A stretch of DNA of 20,177 bases, taken from IMG/VR virus record IMGVR_UViG_3300035670_005106, positions 1-20,177 of that record. One strand, written 5' to 3'. This document shows positions 1 through 6,635 of the stretch, one piece after another. The notes below the pieces were generated by a model. The model searched no databases. It had not been told where the DNA came from and saw only the letters and a list, made by a program, of their open reading frames with translations. The DNA is from a virus. The position numbers and the translations under genes are program-made. Positions within the stretch are counted from its first letter, which is position 1. Every line of letters starts with the position of its first letter.

Positions 1-293
1 TCATCCCAGAATGCAGTATCGCCTTGATCACCCATCACAATCTTGACATCACCATTGTATTCATACTTCAAACATTCTTGATTGATGTCAAGGCCAACAA
101 CTTGAGTGCCTTCACCAAAGTATTTCAACCACATCTCAATAGAACCACCACCGAGAATACCAATCTCTAGTATGCGTGGTGCTTTACCAACAAACTTATT
201 CAGATGCCTTTCATACACATCAAAGTAACCAGACCATTTAGTGGATGGCTTTTCTAATTCCCAAAACAACTCTTTAATTTTATTTGTCATCAT
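1..293 (-). CDS. Class I SAM-dependent methyltransferase, C-terminus beyond window
   Basis: Only the N-terminal 97 codons are in the window; the frame is open to base 1. The visible part has a glycine-rich SAM-binding motif I (RILEIGILGGGSIEMW, about residues 40-55), followed after the next strand by an acidic motif II (VVGLDIN). This is the layout of Rossmann-fold methyltransferases of the TylF/CmcI small-molecule or sugar O-methyltransferase type. Two in-frame ATGs are adjacent (293 and 290). I prefer 293 because a GAGG Shine-Dalgarno sits six bases upstream. The start overlaps the end of the upstream glycosyltransferase by 14 nt, so the two are probably translated together and may act on the same glycan. 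The substrate cannot be inferred. The fold call is solid, the specific family is not. Confidence 0.72.
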   Translation of the reverse strand, partial: MMTNKIKELFWELEKPSTKWSGYFDVYERHLNKFVGKAPRILEIGILGGGSIEMWLKYFGEGTQVVGLDINQECLKYEYNGDVKIVMGDQGDTAFWD

Positions 294-1122
294 ATTTTGC
301 CTCAATCACTTTTCTCCACTCGGGAACACGATCATATTGATGTACAATAGTATACTCTATTCCATTTGAAGTTACAACTTTATCGCCCTCTAATTTCGGT
401 GATGGTTCCAGAAGGAATGGACGGAATGAATCAATCTTACTTGGATCAGCCGTTGTGCCTAATTGACATGCCCATCCTGTTTCTGATGCTGTATACATTG
501 ATGAATCAAGATATGGATGTCTAGAAATCATAACATTGAATACTGCTTGATCAACAATTGGAATTGGACGATTGATGCAGTTTAAAAATAATTGCAGTAC
601 CAAATCTCTCATTGCATAACCACGACCAGCAAGAACACCTACGTTAAAGATAGTATTGTTCTTAAAGTCTTCATAGATGCCCTGACCATAACATTGCGTT
701 AGATTCTCACGGCCCCACGGTTCGTCTTTATATTTGATGCTTTCCGATGCAAATACTAATTGTTCTTTTTCTAATAGATTATTCTCAAGCCATGTAGATG
801 GATTCTTTTGGAAGATAACATCTTTCACGTCCGTAGTAATTACATAACGATATTGATTGTCTTTGAGTAACCTGTAGATGTGAACGAAACGTTCAACGTG
901 TACCATCAATTGAGATTGATAAGTTAGATTACCGTCAGCGTCTTGATTGAATGCAATAATTGAGAAGCCTGCATCTGTAATTTTTTGTGCAGTATCTTTA
1001 TCGCAGTTCATGAGAATCAGGACTTTATCACCTTCAAATCCTGATGCATTGATAGAATTAACCCAATACTTTAATTTTGACCAATCATAATTGGTCGCAC
1101 AACCCACAATCAAATCCTTCAT
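280..1122 (-). CDS. GT-A fold glycosyltransferase-like protein
   Basis: 280 aa soluble protein. A short N-terminal beta-alpha region (DLIVGCATNYDW) leads to a strand ending in YVITTDVKDVIF (residues 93-104). There D98/D101 sit where GT-A enzymes carry the DxD metal- and nucleotide-sugar-binding motif. Further on are FNVGVLAGRG and VDQAVFNVMI, typical of the acceptor-side region, and a late IVHQYD whose His could be the third metal ligand as in GT8-like enzymes. The start at 1122 has a good Shine-Dalgarno (GGAGATATT before ATG). It is followed by an overlapping methyltransferase gene, suggesting a two-step glycan decoration of virion, host envelope or DNA; which one is unknown. The GT assignment is from motifs only and the exact family is not recognised. 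Confidence 0.65.
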   Translation of the reverse strand: MKDLIVGCATNYDWSKLKYWVNSINASGFEGDKVLILMNCDKDTAQKITDAGFSIIAFNQDADGNLTYQSQLMVHVERFVHIYRLLKDNQYRYVITTDVKDVIFQKNPSTWLENNLLEKEQLVFASESIKYKDEPWGRENLTQCYGQGIYEDFKNNTIFNVGVLAGRGYAMRDLVLQLFLNCINRPIPIVDQAVFNVMISRHPYLDSSMYTASETGWACQLGTTADPSKIDSFRPFLLEPSPKLEGDKVVTSNGIEYTIVHQYDRVPEWRKVIEAKYDDK

Positions 1123-1137
1123 AATATCTCCAATAAT

Positions 1138-1323
1138 TTAATTTTTGTCTGCTATGTTCCAGTTACCTGTGAATTTTTTATATTGTTGTTTACTCTGTCC
1201 AGGAGTATCGTCAACATATTTAGCCGTTAGTTCTGGTCTTCCCCACTCTCCAGCACCAGCTTGAGAAACAAATTCCTGTGGCTGTGCTTTATCGGCTTTT
1301 AGAAAGTCTTTGAATTTTTTCAT
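1138..1323 (-). CDS. Small phage protein with MKxFKxFL N-terminus
   Basis: 61 aa, no recognised domain. The ORF can be opened nine codons further upstream, but the ATG at 1323 overlaps the stop of the IscA-like gene as ATGA, which fixes this start. The N-terminus ([11 protein letters not shown]) resembles the capsid-targeting leader of T4 internal proteins (MKTYQEFIAEA). It also resembles the start of the ligase-like protein at 1916-3139, but the cleavage glutamate is replaced here by Ala. The rest is polar, rich in Lys, Gln and Gly ([11 protein letters not shown]), and ends [12 protein letters not shown]. It is probably a small virion-associated or unknown late protein. The gene is certain from its overlap; the function is unknown. 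Confidence 0.6.
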   Translation of the reverse strand: MKKFKDFLKADKAQPQEFVSQAGAGEWGRPELTAKYVDDTPGQSKQQYKKFTGNWNIADKN

Positions 1324-1643
1324 ATTGTGAATGATGAGCCGCAACCGCATGTTGCAGTCACGTTAGGATTTTTGATTGTAAACGAAGCACCCATTAAATC
1401 TTCTTTATAATCAATCTCTGCTTCATTCATGTATTGCATACTCATACTATCTATGACAACACCAATGCCATCTTTTTCAAATGTTAAATCATCTTCAGAT
1501 GGTGGTAATTCTTCTAAAGAAAATCCATATTGAAAGCCAGAACATCCACCGCCCTGCACAAACACACGAAGCTTCAGTGAAGGATCTTCTTCATGAATGA
1601 TTGATTTGATCTTTTTTACTGCTGAATCAGATATGGTAACCAT
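1320..1643 (-). CDS. iscA: A-type iron-sulfur cluster carrier (IscA/ErpA/HesB family)
   Basis: 107 aa, the normal size of the A-type carrier family. All three conserved cluster-binding cysteines are present: C34 in [11 protein letters not shown], and C99 and C101 in the C-terminal CGCGSSF. The protein would accept or deliver [2Fe-2S]/[4Fe-4S] clusters to apo-proteins in the host cytoplasm. Known family biology: IscA, ErpA and SufA act late in Fe-S maturation. A phage copy may support phage or host Fe-S enzymes during infection. It starts directly after the stop of the upstream gene (TAA then ATG) and overlaps the next gene as ATGA. It belongs to the operon that begins at the late promoter at 3917, so late expression and even packaging are possible. 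Confidence 0.93.
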   Translation of the reverse strand: MVTISDSAVKKIKSIIHEEDPSLKLRVFVQGGGCSGFQYGFSLEELPPSEDDLTFEKDGIGVVIDSMSMQYMNEAEIDYKEDLMGASFTIKNPNVTATCGCGSSFTI

Positions 1644-1916
1644 TTAGCCTCTTGTCAGTGACAGTAGTTTTTGAATTTGCTTCTCAATGATTGGTCCACG
1701 ATTTGGCCAATGAATATATGGTTGTTCTGCTGTCTTATATAAGTTTGTCAGAAATGGCATAATAATCTTTTCTACTTGCTGGAGTCTTACTTTATACTCT
1801 TCAACAGTTTCATCTTTCTCTGCAATGACTGCTTCATATTCAGCTTCATCAACTGCTGTAAATCCAAAATCATTATCAGAATATTCTGCTAAAATTTTAT
1901 TGATGTCGTATTCCAT
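1644..1916 (-). CDS. Conserved small phage protein (FGFTAVDE type)
   Basis: 90 aa from the ATG at 1916, which overlaps the stop of the preceding gene as TAATG. An ATG four codons upstream (1928) is possible, but it would lie inside the preceding gene. The sequence is acidic at the N-terminus (KILAEYSDNDFGFTAVDEAEYEA), then forms a predicted helix or coiled coil (EKDETVEEYKVRLQQVEKII) and a C-terminal segment YIHWPNRGPIIEKQIQKLL. Short proteins with this FGFxAVDE start recur in T4-like phages of aquatic bacteria, as far as I recall, without a known function. Its stop codon is immediately followed by the IscA-like start, so the two are tightly coupled in translation. Confidence 0.7.
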   Translation of the reverse strand: MEYDINKILAEYSDNDFGFTAVDEAEYEAVIAEKDETVEEYKVRLQQVEKIIMPFLTNLYKTAEQPYIHWPNRGPIIEKQIQKLLSLTRG

Positions 1917-3139
1917 TATTTGTCCCATGCTTTCTGTGCTGTAAAATTCTTATGGCTAAACTCAAGTCTGTCTACTAATTTCAATGCTTTACCTAAATGG
2001 TCCACCGCAACAAAACCTTCAGGTGCAGTTACTTTGAAACCATCGTCTGTCCGAACAAACGTACCAATACTTTTAATTGTTTCTAGCTTGCGAATGATCA
2101 TCAACTTTGCATCAACAATCATATTCATCAAATCAAAAATGAGTTTAAGTTGTATTGCATTAGACCTATAGAAACGCATAACTTCATTTTTCTCTTTGAT
2201 GCGTTTTTGTTTTGTGTCTTCTTTTTTAGCTGCAAGAATTTCTTTATTCAGTTTTGCTTCTACCCAATTTATTAACTCTTGTGTATGCGCTCTTGTATCT
2301 GCAATCTTCTTGCCCTCACGTACCTTTGTGTTATTGAATGTTTTGATTTGCGTTAGAAAAACGTCTGATGCTGCAATACGATTCAATGTCAATGCAGGTA
2401 TTGTTTGAAATACACGGCCAGCTTGTGAAAGAACTGATGTGATCTCAGCGGTTTCTTGTTCTGTAAATGTTGCTGAACCAGATGCGTCGGTGAATGATGC
2501 GTCACGGAACCAAACATCTTTTGTTGGTTTCAAATGTCCAATATCAATATTAAATGATGCTTTCATTGTATCTAGAGTTTTACCAAAATATGCTGTATGA
2601 AAGACTATGCCGATCTGAGCAGCAAGCATTGTTTGTGCTAGTTTAGATTTTACTGGTACAGCATACACGATTGTATTTGGCTGAAAGGTAATATAATCTT
2701 CACCATCAATTGTTTCATGCTTGATGTCACCCTTAGAAAACATCATGTCGCCTTGCAGAACACCTTTGATACCCAACTTAGGCAAAAATGCTAATGCAAG
2801 TTTTAGTTTCTCATTGAGTCCTTCGCCTGGATGATTCTCATCAATATCTTTATCAGTATAATTCAGTTTTGCATTTTTTGCAAATACTGATTTCGTGCCA
2901 ACAAAAAATTTATCATTCTCAGGATTGACACCAGCAAAAATGGCAGGAGCACCATCCCACTTTGTGGTCACGTTTATTTTTGAACCTGTTTGACCAGCAA
3001 GCATATTACGCAATGAACGTAAAAACTCCAATGAACCACGTGCGCCAGAAACGCCATGATTCAATACATTGTCTTCCAAATGTTCAAGGTGAAGATTCTT
3101 TCCTTCCATACTTTCCTTTAGATATTCTTTGAAGTTCAT
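1916..3139 (-). CDS. Ligase/nucleotidyltransferase-like protein with capsid-targeting-like N-terminus
   Basis: 407 aa. The segment TTKWDGAPAIFAG (K60-W-D-G) has the shape of motif I (KxDG) of covalent nucleotidyltransferases (DNA/RNA ligases, capping enzymes), where the Lys is adenylylated. GVLQGDMMF (126-134) sits where motif III (hhhGEhhF) would be. Near the C-terminus PEGFVAVD (373-380) resembles motif IV (EGhVhk), and ALKLVDR (385-391) resembles motif V. A long charged helical insert (about 270-355) separates III from IV, which is unusual, so the fold is an inference. The N-terminus MNFKEYLKES closely matches the T4 internal-protein leader MKTYQEFIAEA, with L-x-E before the expected cleavage. 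It is coupled to the upstream nuclease gene by ATGA. Another reading would be a structural protein of unknown function. Confidence 0.6.
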   Translation of the reverse strand: MNFKEYLKESMEGKNLHLEHLEDNVLNHGVSGARGSLEFLRSLRNMLAGQTGSKINVTTKWDGAPAIFAGVNPENDKFFVGTKSVFAKNAKLNYTDKDIDENHPGEGLNEKLKLALAFLPKLGIKGVLQGDMMFSKGDIKHETIDGEDYITFQPNTIVYAVPVKSKLAQTMLAAQIGIVFHTAYFGKTLDTMKASFNIDIGHLKPTKDVWFRDASFTDASGSATFTEQETAEITSVLSQAGRVFQTIPALTLNRIAASDVFLTQIKTFNNTKVREGKKIADTRAHTQELINWVEAKLNKEILAAKKEDTKQKRIKEKNEVMRFYRSNAIQLKLIFDLMNMIVDAKLMIIRKLETIKSIGTFVRTDDGFKVTAPEGFVAVDHLGKALKLVDRLEFSHKNFTAQKAWDK

Positions 3140-3888
3140 ATGTCAAAGCAGCTTAGATTGAGGTCTTTAGTTATTATGTTCACAGTTTTTCCATTGACAG
3201 GAGCAATATTGAATGGTGATTTTTTTGTTGACGGTATTGCAAATTGCATTTCAAATGTAAACTGATAATTGCCACCTCCTTTGTATTGTACACGGGCACG
3301 ATATGTTGCTTTTGCTGAAGTGCCAAACATTGGAACACCTTTCAATTTCAATGGATTTTTTTTACCCATGAGATAGAAACCATGTGTTCCTACGTTTACA
3401 TAGTACGTGGCTTTTTTATTATAATATTGTTCAATTTTAGTTGCCGATATTTCTCCACGAATGTCTTTGAATGTATCACGATCACGTTCATATCTTTGTT
3501 GTGGTGATAGTTTACCGGCAGTAGCTTCCCATTTCAAATCTTTTTCACGTTTATAGGGAACTTCTTTCCACTCTTTTTTAATGATATCAAACAATCCAAC
3601 TTCTTCTGCAAGTTCTTTGATGAACATTTTTTCTTCATCATCTTTTTTGATATCACCAAACTTCCATGGACTTTTTTTATCTGATGAATCATACTTCAAA
3701 ACAAGGGAACCAGCAGATGCAGCCGTGATTTTTAATTCACAACCAGCTTTGATTTTTTTATACTCTAACATCAAGTCTGGCTGATCATGACCTGCACCAG
3801 CTGGAACAAAACTTTTAGGAACTAACCCCATTGGTTTCAAAACTTTTGCAGCATTAATTTCGTACTGAAATCCTTGTTGAGCAGCCAT
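3136..3888 (-). CDS. PD-(D/E)XK nuclease-like protein
   Basis: 250 aa. The N-terminal third has the pattern of PD-(D/E)XK nucleases: a helix with E10 (GFQYEINAAKVL), then PD at 37-38 (HDQPDLML), then E51-L-K53 after a beta turn (KAGCELKI). That gives PD-x12-ExK on consecutive strands. The rest is basic and includes RYERDRDTFKDIRGE and a C-terminal beta-rich region (KATYRARVQYKGGGNYQFTFEMQF) that could bind nucleic acid. The start at 3888 has a clear GGAG Shine-Dalgarno. It is the first gene after the TATAAATA late promoter at 3910-3917, and its stop overlaps the ligase-like gene as ATGA. A nuclease made late next to a ligase-like protein suggests DNA packaging, repair or host-defence functions. 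The motif reading is good, the biological role unknown. Confidence 0.68.
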   Translation of the reverse strand: MAAQQGFQYEINAAKVLKPMGLVPKSFVPAGAGHDQPDLMLEYKKIKAGCELKITAASAGSLVLKYDSSDKKSPWKFGDIKKDDEEKMFIKELAEEVGLFDIIKKEWKEVPYKREKDLKWEATAGKLSPQQRYERDRDTFKDIRGEISATKIEQYYNKKATYYVNVGTHGFYLMGKKNPLKLKGVPMFGTSAKATYRARVQYKGGGNYQFTFEMQFAIPSTKKSPFNIAPVNGKTVNIITKDLNLSCFDI

Positions 3889-3909
3889 AAATTCTCCAAA
3901 TTATTAGAG

Positions 3910-3917
3910 TATTTATA
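3910..3917 (-). promoter_or_regulatory. T4-type late promoter upstream of the nuclease/ligase-like operon
   Basis: On the minus strand the octamer TATAAATA exactly matches the T4 late promoter consensus recognised by gp55 (with gp33 and the gp45 clamp). It overlaps the gp41 stop. The start of transcription would be about 5-7 nt downstream, leaving a short leader that contains the GGAG Shine-Dalgarno of the nuclease gene at 3888. It is the only exact match I found on the minus strand by eye. It marks the change from early replication genes to a late operon. Confidence 0.7.
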
Positions 3918-5319
3918 CTTTGAAGCCTCCGAACTTATTCTTTGTTCCAGATAATCTCTCACGCTCACCAAATGTATTCAGAGGTTTATCATCAACTTGA
4001 CCGGTATCTACCAAGTCATCCTGTGCAGTCTGTTCTACATCATACAGCTTCATCTTTGCCCTGTCAATACCTACCACAAATCTTTTATAATAACTTGGAT
4101 CATTATACCGATTCTTGAGTTGCTTAATCATTAACTGATTCAATTGTTCCAACTCTTCGGTACTTATCAAAGCAAACATAAAGTCGGCTGTAGCTGGAAG
4201 ACCAAACGATTCTGATGTATCTTCCAAGCCTGGATCCGAGCTGGTGAAGCCGCTTCGGGTTGTCTGTGTAGCTGACATGATGGGAACGTCAAACTCTACG
4301 GCCAGACCCCGGAGTTCTTCGGCAATTGCCTTAATATAAGAATAACTATTTACGTTAGCACCAGGCTTGATTCTGGCACTTGCACAAATGTTAAGATAGT
4401 CAATAAAGATGATATCAGGTTTGAAACTCTTTTTAAGTTGCAATTCATTTAACAATGCACGAAAATGAAGTGCTGAAGATGATGCTGTCGGATATTCTTT
4501 GATAATAAGCTTACCCTGAGTCTTTACCCTCAGAGCAGAAAACTTACGATCATAGTCCTGCTTGGAAATAGAATTTAAGTCTGCAATATCAATGTTCAAT
4601 AGATTGGCATCAATACGTTCTGCAATACGTTCTTCTGCCATTTCCATTGTGATATACAAAACATTCAGACCTTGTGATAAACAAGAACCTGCAACGTGAC
4701 ACATGAACAAAGATTTACCAACACCAGTGCCAGCAAGAGCAATGTTCAAAGTCTTCTTAGGCAAACCACCTTTTGTGATCTTGTTGAATAGATCAAGGTC
4801 AAAAGGAATTTTAGATTCGTGGCGATGATAGAAGTCATATCGTGACGATGAATCATCAATGTAATCGTGACCAACTGATGCATCAAAAGATACACCAAGA
4901 GCATCACTCAACAGTTTTGGAATTGAACCCTTGTCTTCTTTCTTTGTCTTGTCATCAAGAATCTTAACAGATTGCATGATCGCATTATACAATGCACGAT
5001 CTTGACAAAACTTCTCTGTTTGATTGATAAGCCAATCAACATCTGTCGGCTCATCTTTGTCAGCATTGATCTCACGAATCATCTGAATAGATTCGCTGAC
5101 TTGATCTTCTGAAAGTTTTTTAGACTCTGTAAAATTAATTACAAGGGATTCGTATGTAGGAAGGTGTTTATAGTGTTGTATATGATTGTTGATCTCATCA
5201 AATACAATTTTTTCTGTTGTATCGGTGAAGTATTCTGTTTTAATAAAGGGTAAGATTTTTCTTGCGAAATCTTCATTAAATATCAAATTCTTCAGAATTG
5301 TAGTTTCTAGTCTTTTCAT
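3913..5319 (-). CDS. gp41: Replicative DNA helicase, T4 gp41 type (DnaB family)
   Basis: 468 aa, matching T4 gp41 (475 aa). It is a hexameric 5'-3' helicase that unwinds DNA at the fork and works with primase. The N-terminal domain begins MKRLETTILKNLIFNEDF, parallel to T4 gp41. The RecA-like motor has Walker A AGTGVGKS (196-203), the H1a acidic residue in YITMEM (around 226), Walker B IIFIDYLN (D307), and a DnaB-type arginine/Gln segment (SATQTTRSG). The start overlaps the upstream small gene by 44 nt. That gene contains a TTGACA-N17-TACAAT promoter, so the helicase can be transcribed on its own. The C-terminus ends RERLSGTKNKFGGFKV. Confidence 0.97.
   Translation of the reverse strand: MKRLETTILKNLIFNEDFARKILPFIKTEYFTDTTEKIVFDEINNHIQHYKHLPTYESLVINFTESKKLSEDQVSESIQMIREINADKDEPTDVDWLINQTEKFCQDRALYNAIMQSVKILDDKTKKEDKGSIPKLLSDALGVSFDASVGHDYIDDSSSRYDFYHRHESKIPFDLDLFNKITKGGLPKKTLNIALAGTGVGKSLFMCHVAGSCLSQGLNVLYITMEMAEERIAERIDANLLNIDIADLNSISKQDYDRKFSALRVKTQGKLIIKEYPTASSSALHFRALLNELQLKKSFKPDIIFIDYLNICASARIKPGANVNSYSYIKAIAEELRGLAVEFDVPIMSATQTTRSGFTSSDPGLEDTSESFGLPATADFMFALISTEELEQLNQLMIKQLKNRYNDPSYYKRFVVGIDRAKMKLYDVEQTAQDDLVDTGQVDDKPLNTFGERERLSGTKNKFGGFKV
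4039..4067 (-). promoter_or_regulatory. Sigma70-like promoter within 3' end of gp41
   Basis: The minus strand reads TTGACA (4067-4062), 17 bp, then TATGAT (4044-4039). -35 is perfect and -10 is 5/6. It points to the nuclease gene 150 nt downstream, so that operon could have both an early and a late promoter. It lies in coding sequence and is inferred from the motif alone. Confidence 0.4.
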
Positions 5320-5590
5320 CTTGTATTTGTGCCGATAAAATTTTTGTCAGAAGATCACCCATTATTGTATGAAACTCTGGGTCATTTGTCAACTCATCTG
5401 GATCATGTTGACCAGGAAAATCAATCACATAAGAGAATTGAAGCTTTGCAAATCCTTCGTCTTCAACAACTCTTGCTTTGCCATAATGATACAAGACACC
5501 GGCGTATTTTCCTTTTAAAAATCCTACGCCAGTGACTTTACCATCATCAGATTCAACAAACTTATAATCTACATTTTCTTCAAGTTGCAT
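5276..5590 (-). CDS. Conserved small phage protein between uvsX and gp41
   Basis: 104 aa from the ATG at 5590. The ORF extends to 5644 inside uvsX, but the start MQLEENVDYKF has a strong GGAAG Shine-Dalgarno about ten bases upstream and gives an 11-nt overlap with the uvsX end, the usual spacing in this genome. The sequence has a compact beta-rich start (NVDYKFVESDDGKVTGVGFLKGKYAGVLYHYGK) reminiscent of small barrel folds, and an acidic helical C-terminus. I recall similar proteins in the same position in other T4-like marine phages, but no function is known to me. Its coding sequence carries the helicase promoter (5364-5392). Confidence 0.75.
   Translation of the reverse strand: MQLEENVDYKFVESDDGKVTGVGFLKGKYAGVLYHYGKARVVEDEGFAKLQFSYVIDFPGQHDPDELTNDPEFHTIMGDLLTKILSAQIQDEKTRNYNSEEFDI
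5364..5392 (-). promoter_or_regulatory. gp41: Sigma70-like promoter for gp41
   Basis: The minus strand reads TTGACA (5392-5387), 17 bp, then TACAAT (5369-5364). -35 is perfect, -10 is 5/6. The predicted start is about 40 nt before the gp41 ATG (5319). It is in the coding sequence of the small protein upstream of gp41, so the helicase can be expressed separately from uvsX. Confidence 0.55.
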
Positions 5591-6635
5591 CGGCTTCTTC
5601 CAAAACTTCATCTTCTCCCATAATGTTGTTATAAGTGATCTCATATTTTTTTCTCACAAACTCTTTGAATTTATTATCAACAATAATATCTTTCCAGAAT
5701 TCTTCTGTCTGCGTATCGGCAAAACGTTTCTTATCCAACACTTCACCAGTTTCTTGGTCTACTTTTGCATACCAACCATTACTTGGCTTTGTTACGAAAT
5801 TACTTTCAAGTGCAATATCCAATAAGCCAGACCACTTGTTAATGCCACCATCAAAAGATACAGTAACAGGTATTTTAGATTTCTCACGAACATATCTTGA
5901 CTTTTCTACGTTGATAATAAAGTTATAACCTACAATTTCTGTACCATCTTTATCTTGCTGACGACCAAGAATCCAAATCGTATCCGCTGAATAGTATGAG
6001 CCAGTACCACCACCAACAATGTCTTTTGGGAACATACCAATTTCTTTGTATGTGTGATTCACAACAATCATTGGAATATCTTTGAGAGTTAGATGTGGTG
6101 TAATCATACGAAACAAACTCTTGATTTGTTTTGCACGTGACATATCCGCTACAGACTTACCTTCAATTGAATCTTCAACTTCTTTCTTTGATGCAAGATT
6201 ACCAATTGAATCAAGAACGATAATAACACGATCACCTTTTTCAATACTCTGAAGTTGATTCATGATATCATGCTTTAACTGTTCCACATCGGTGATCGGC
6301 GTATGCAGTACACGTTCAGTATCAATATTAAAAGTCTCAAAGTATTTTTGTGGCGTACCAAACTCTGAATCGTAAAACAAAACAACAGCATCTTTATACT
6401 TCTTCATATATGCAGATGCCATCAAAAGTGCAAAGGCCGTTTTGAAGTGCTTAGATGGACCGGCAAACATCGTCAACCCTGGTGTCAAACCACCATCAAG
6501 ATTGCCAGACAATGCAACGTTCACCATAGGAACGTCTGTCTGTATCATATCTTTTTCTGTGAAAAATTGCGACTTTGAAAGTATAGAACTTTCTTTAATC
6601 GTTGAACTCTTTTTTAGTTTATCAAGTACGCTCAT
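5580..6635 (-). CDS. uvsX: UvsX, RecA-like recombinase
   Basis: 351 aa. It forms filaments on ssDNA and promotes strand exchange for recombination-dependent replication and repair. Walker A is GPSKHFKT (59-66), the form typical of T4 UvsX rather than bacterial RecA (GPESSGKT). Walker B is VIIVLDSIGNLAS. The DNA-binding loop region includes IVGGGTGSYYSADTIWILGR. The start at 6635 has a good Shine-Dalgarno (GGAGAT) and overlaps the end of the membrane-protein gene by 14 nt. The C-terminus is acidic (EDEVLEEADAT), as expected for recombinases. T4 UvsX is 391 aa, so this one is slightly shorter. Confidence 0.97.
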   Translation of the reverse strand: MSVLDKLKKSSTIKESSILSKSQFFTEKDMIQTDVPMVNVALSGNLDGGLTPGLTMFAGPSKHFKTAFALLMASAYMKKYKDAVVLFYDSEFGTPQKYFETFNIDTERVLHTPITDVEQLKHDIMNQLQSIEKGDRVIIVLDSIGNLASKKEVEDSIEGKSVADMSRAKQIKSLFRMITPHLTLKDIPMIVVNHTYKEIGMFPKDIVGGGTGSYYSADTIWILGRQQDKDGTEIVGYNFIINVEKSRYVREKSKIPVTVSFDGGINKWSGLLDIALESNFVTKPSNGWYAKVDQETGEVLDKKRFADTQTEEFWKDIIVDNKFKEFVRKKYEITYNNIMGEDEVLEEADAT

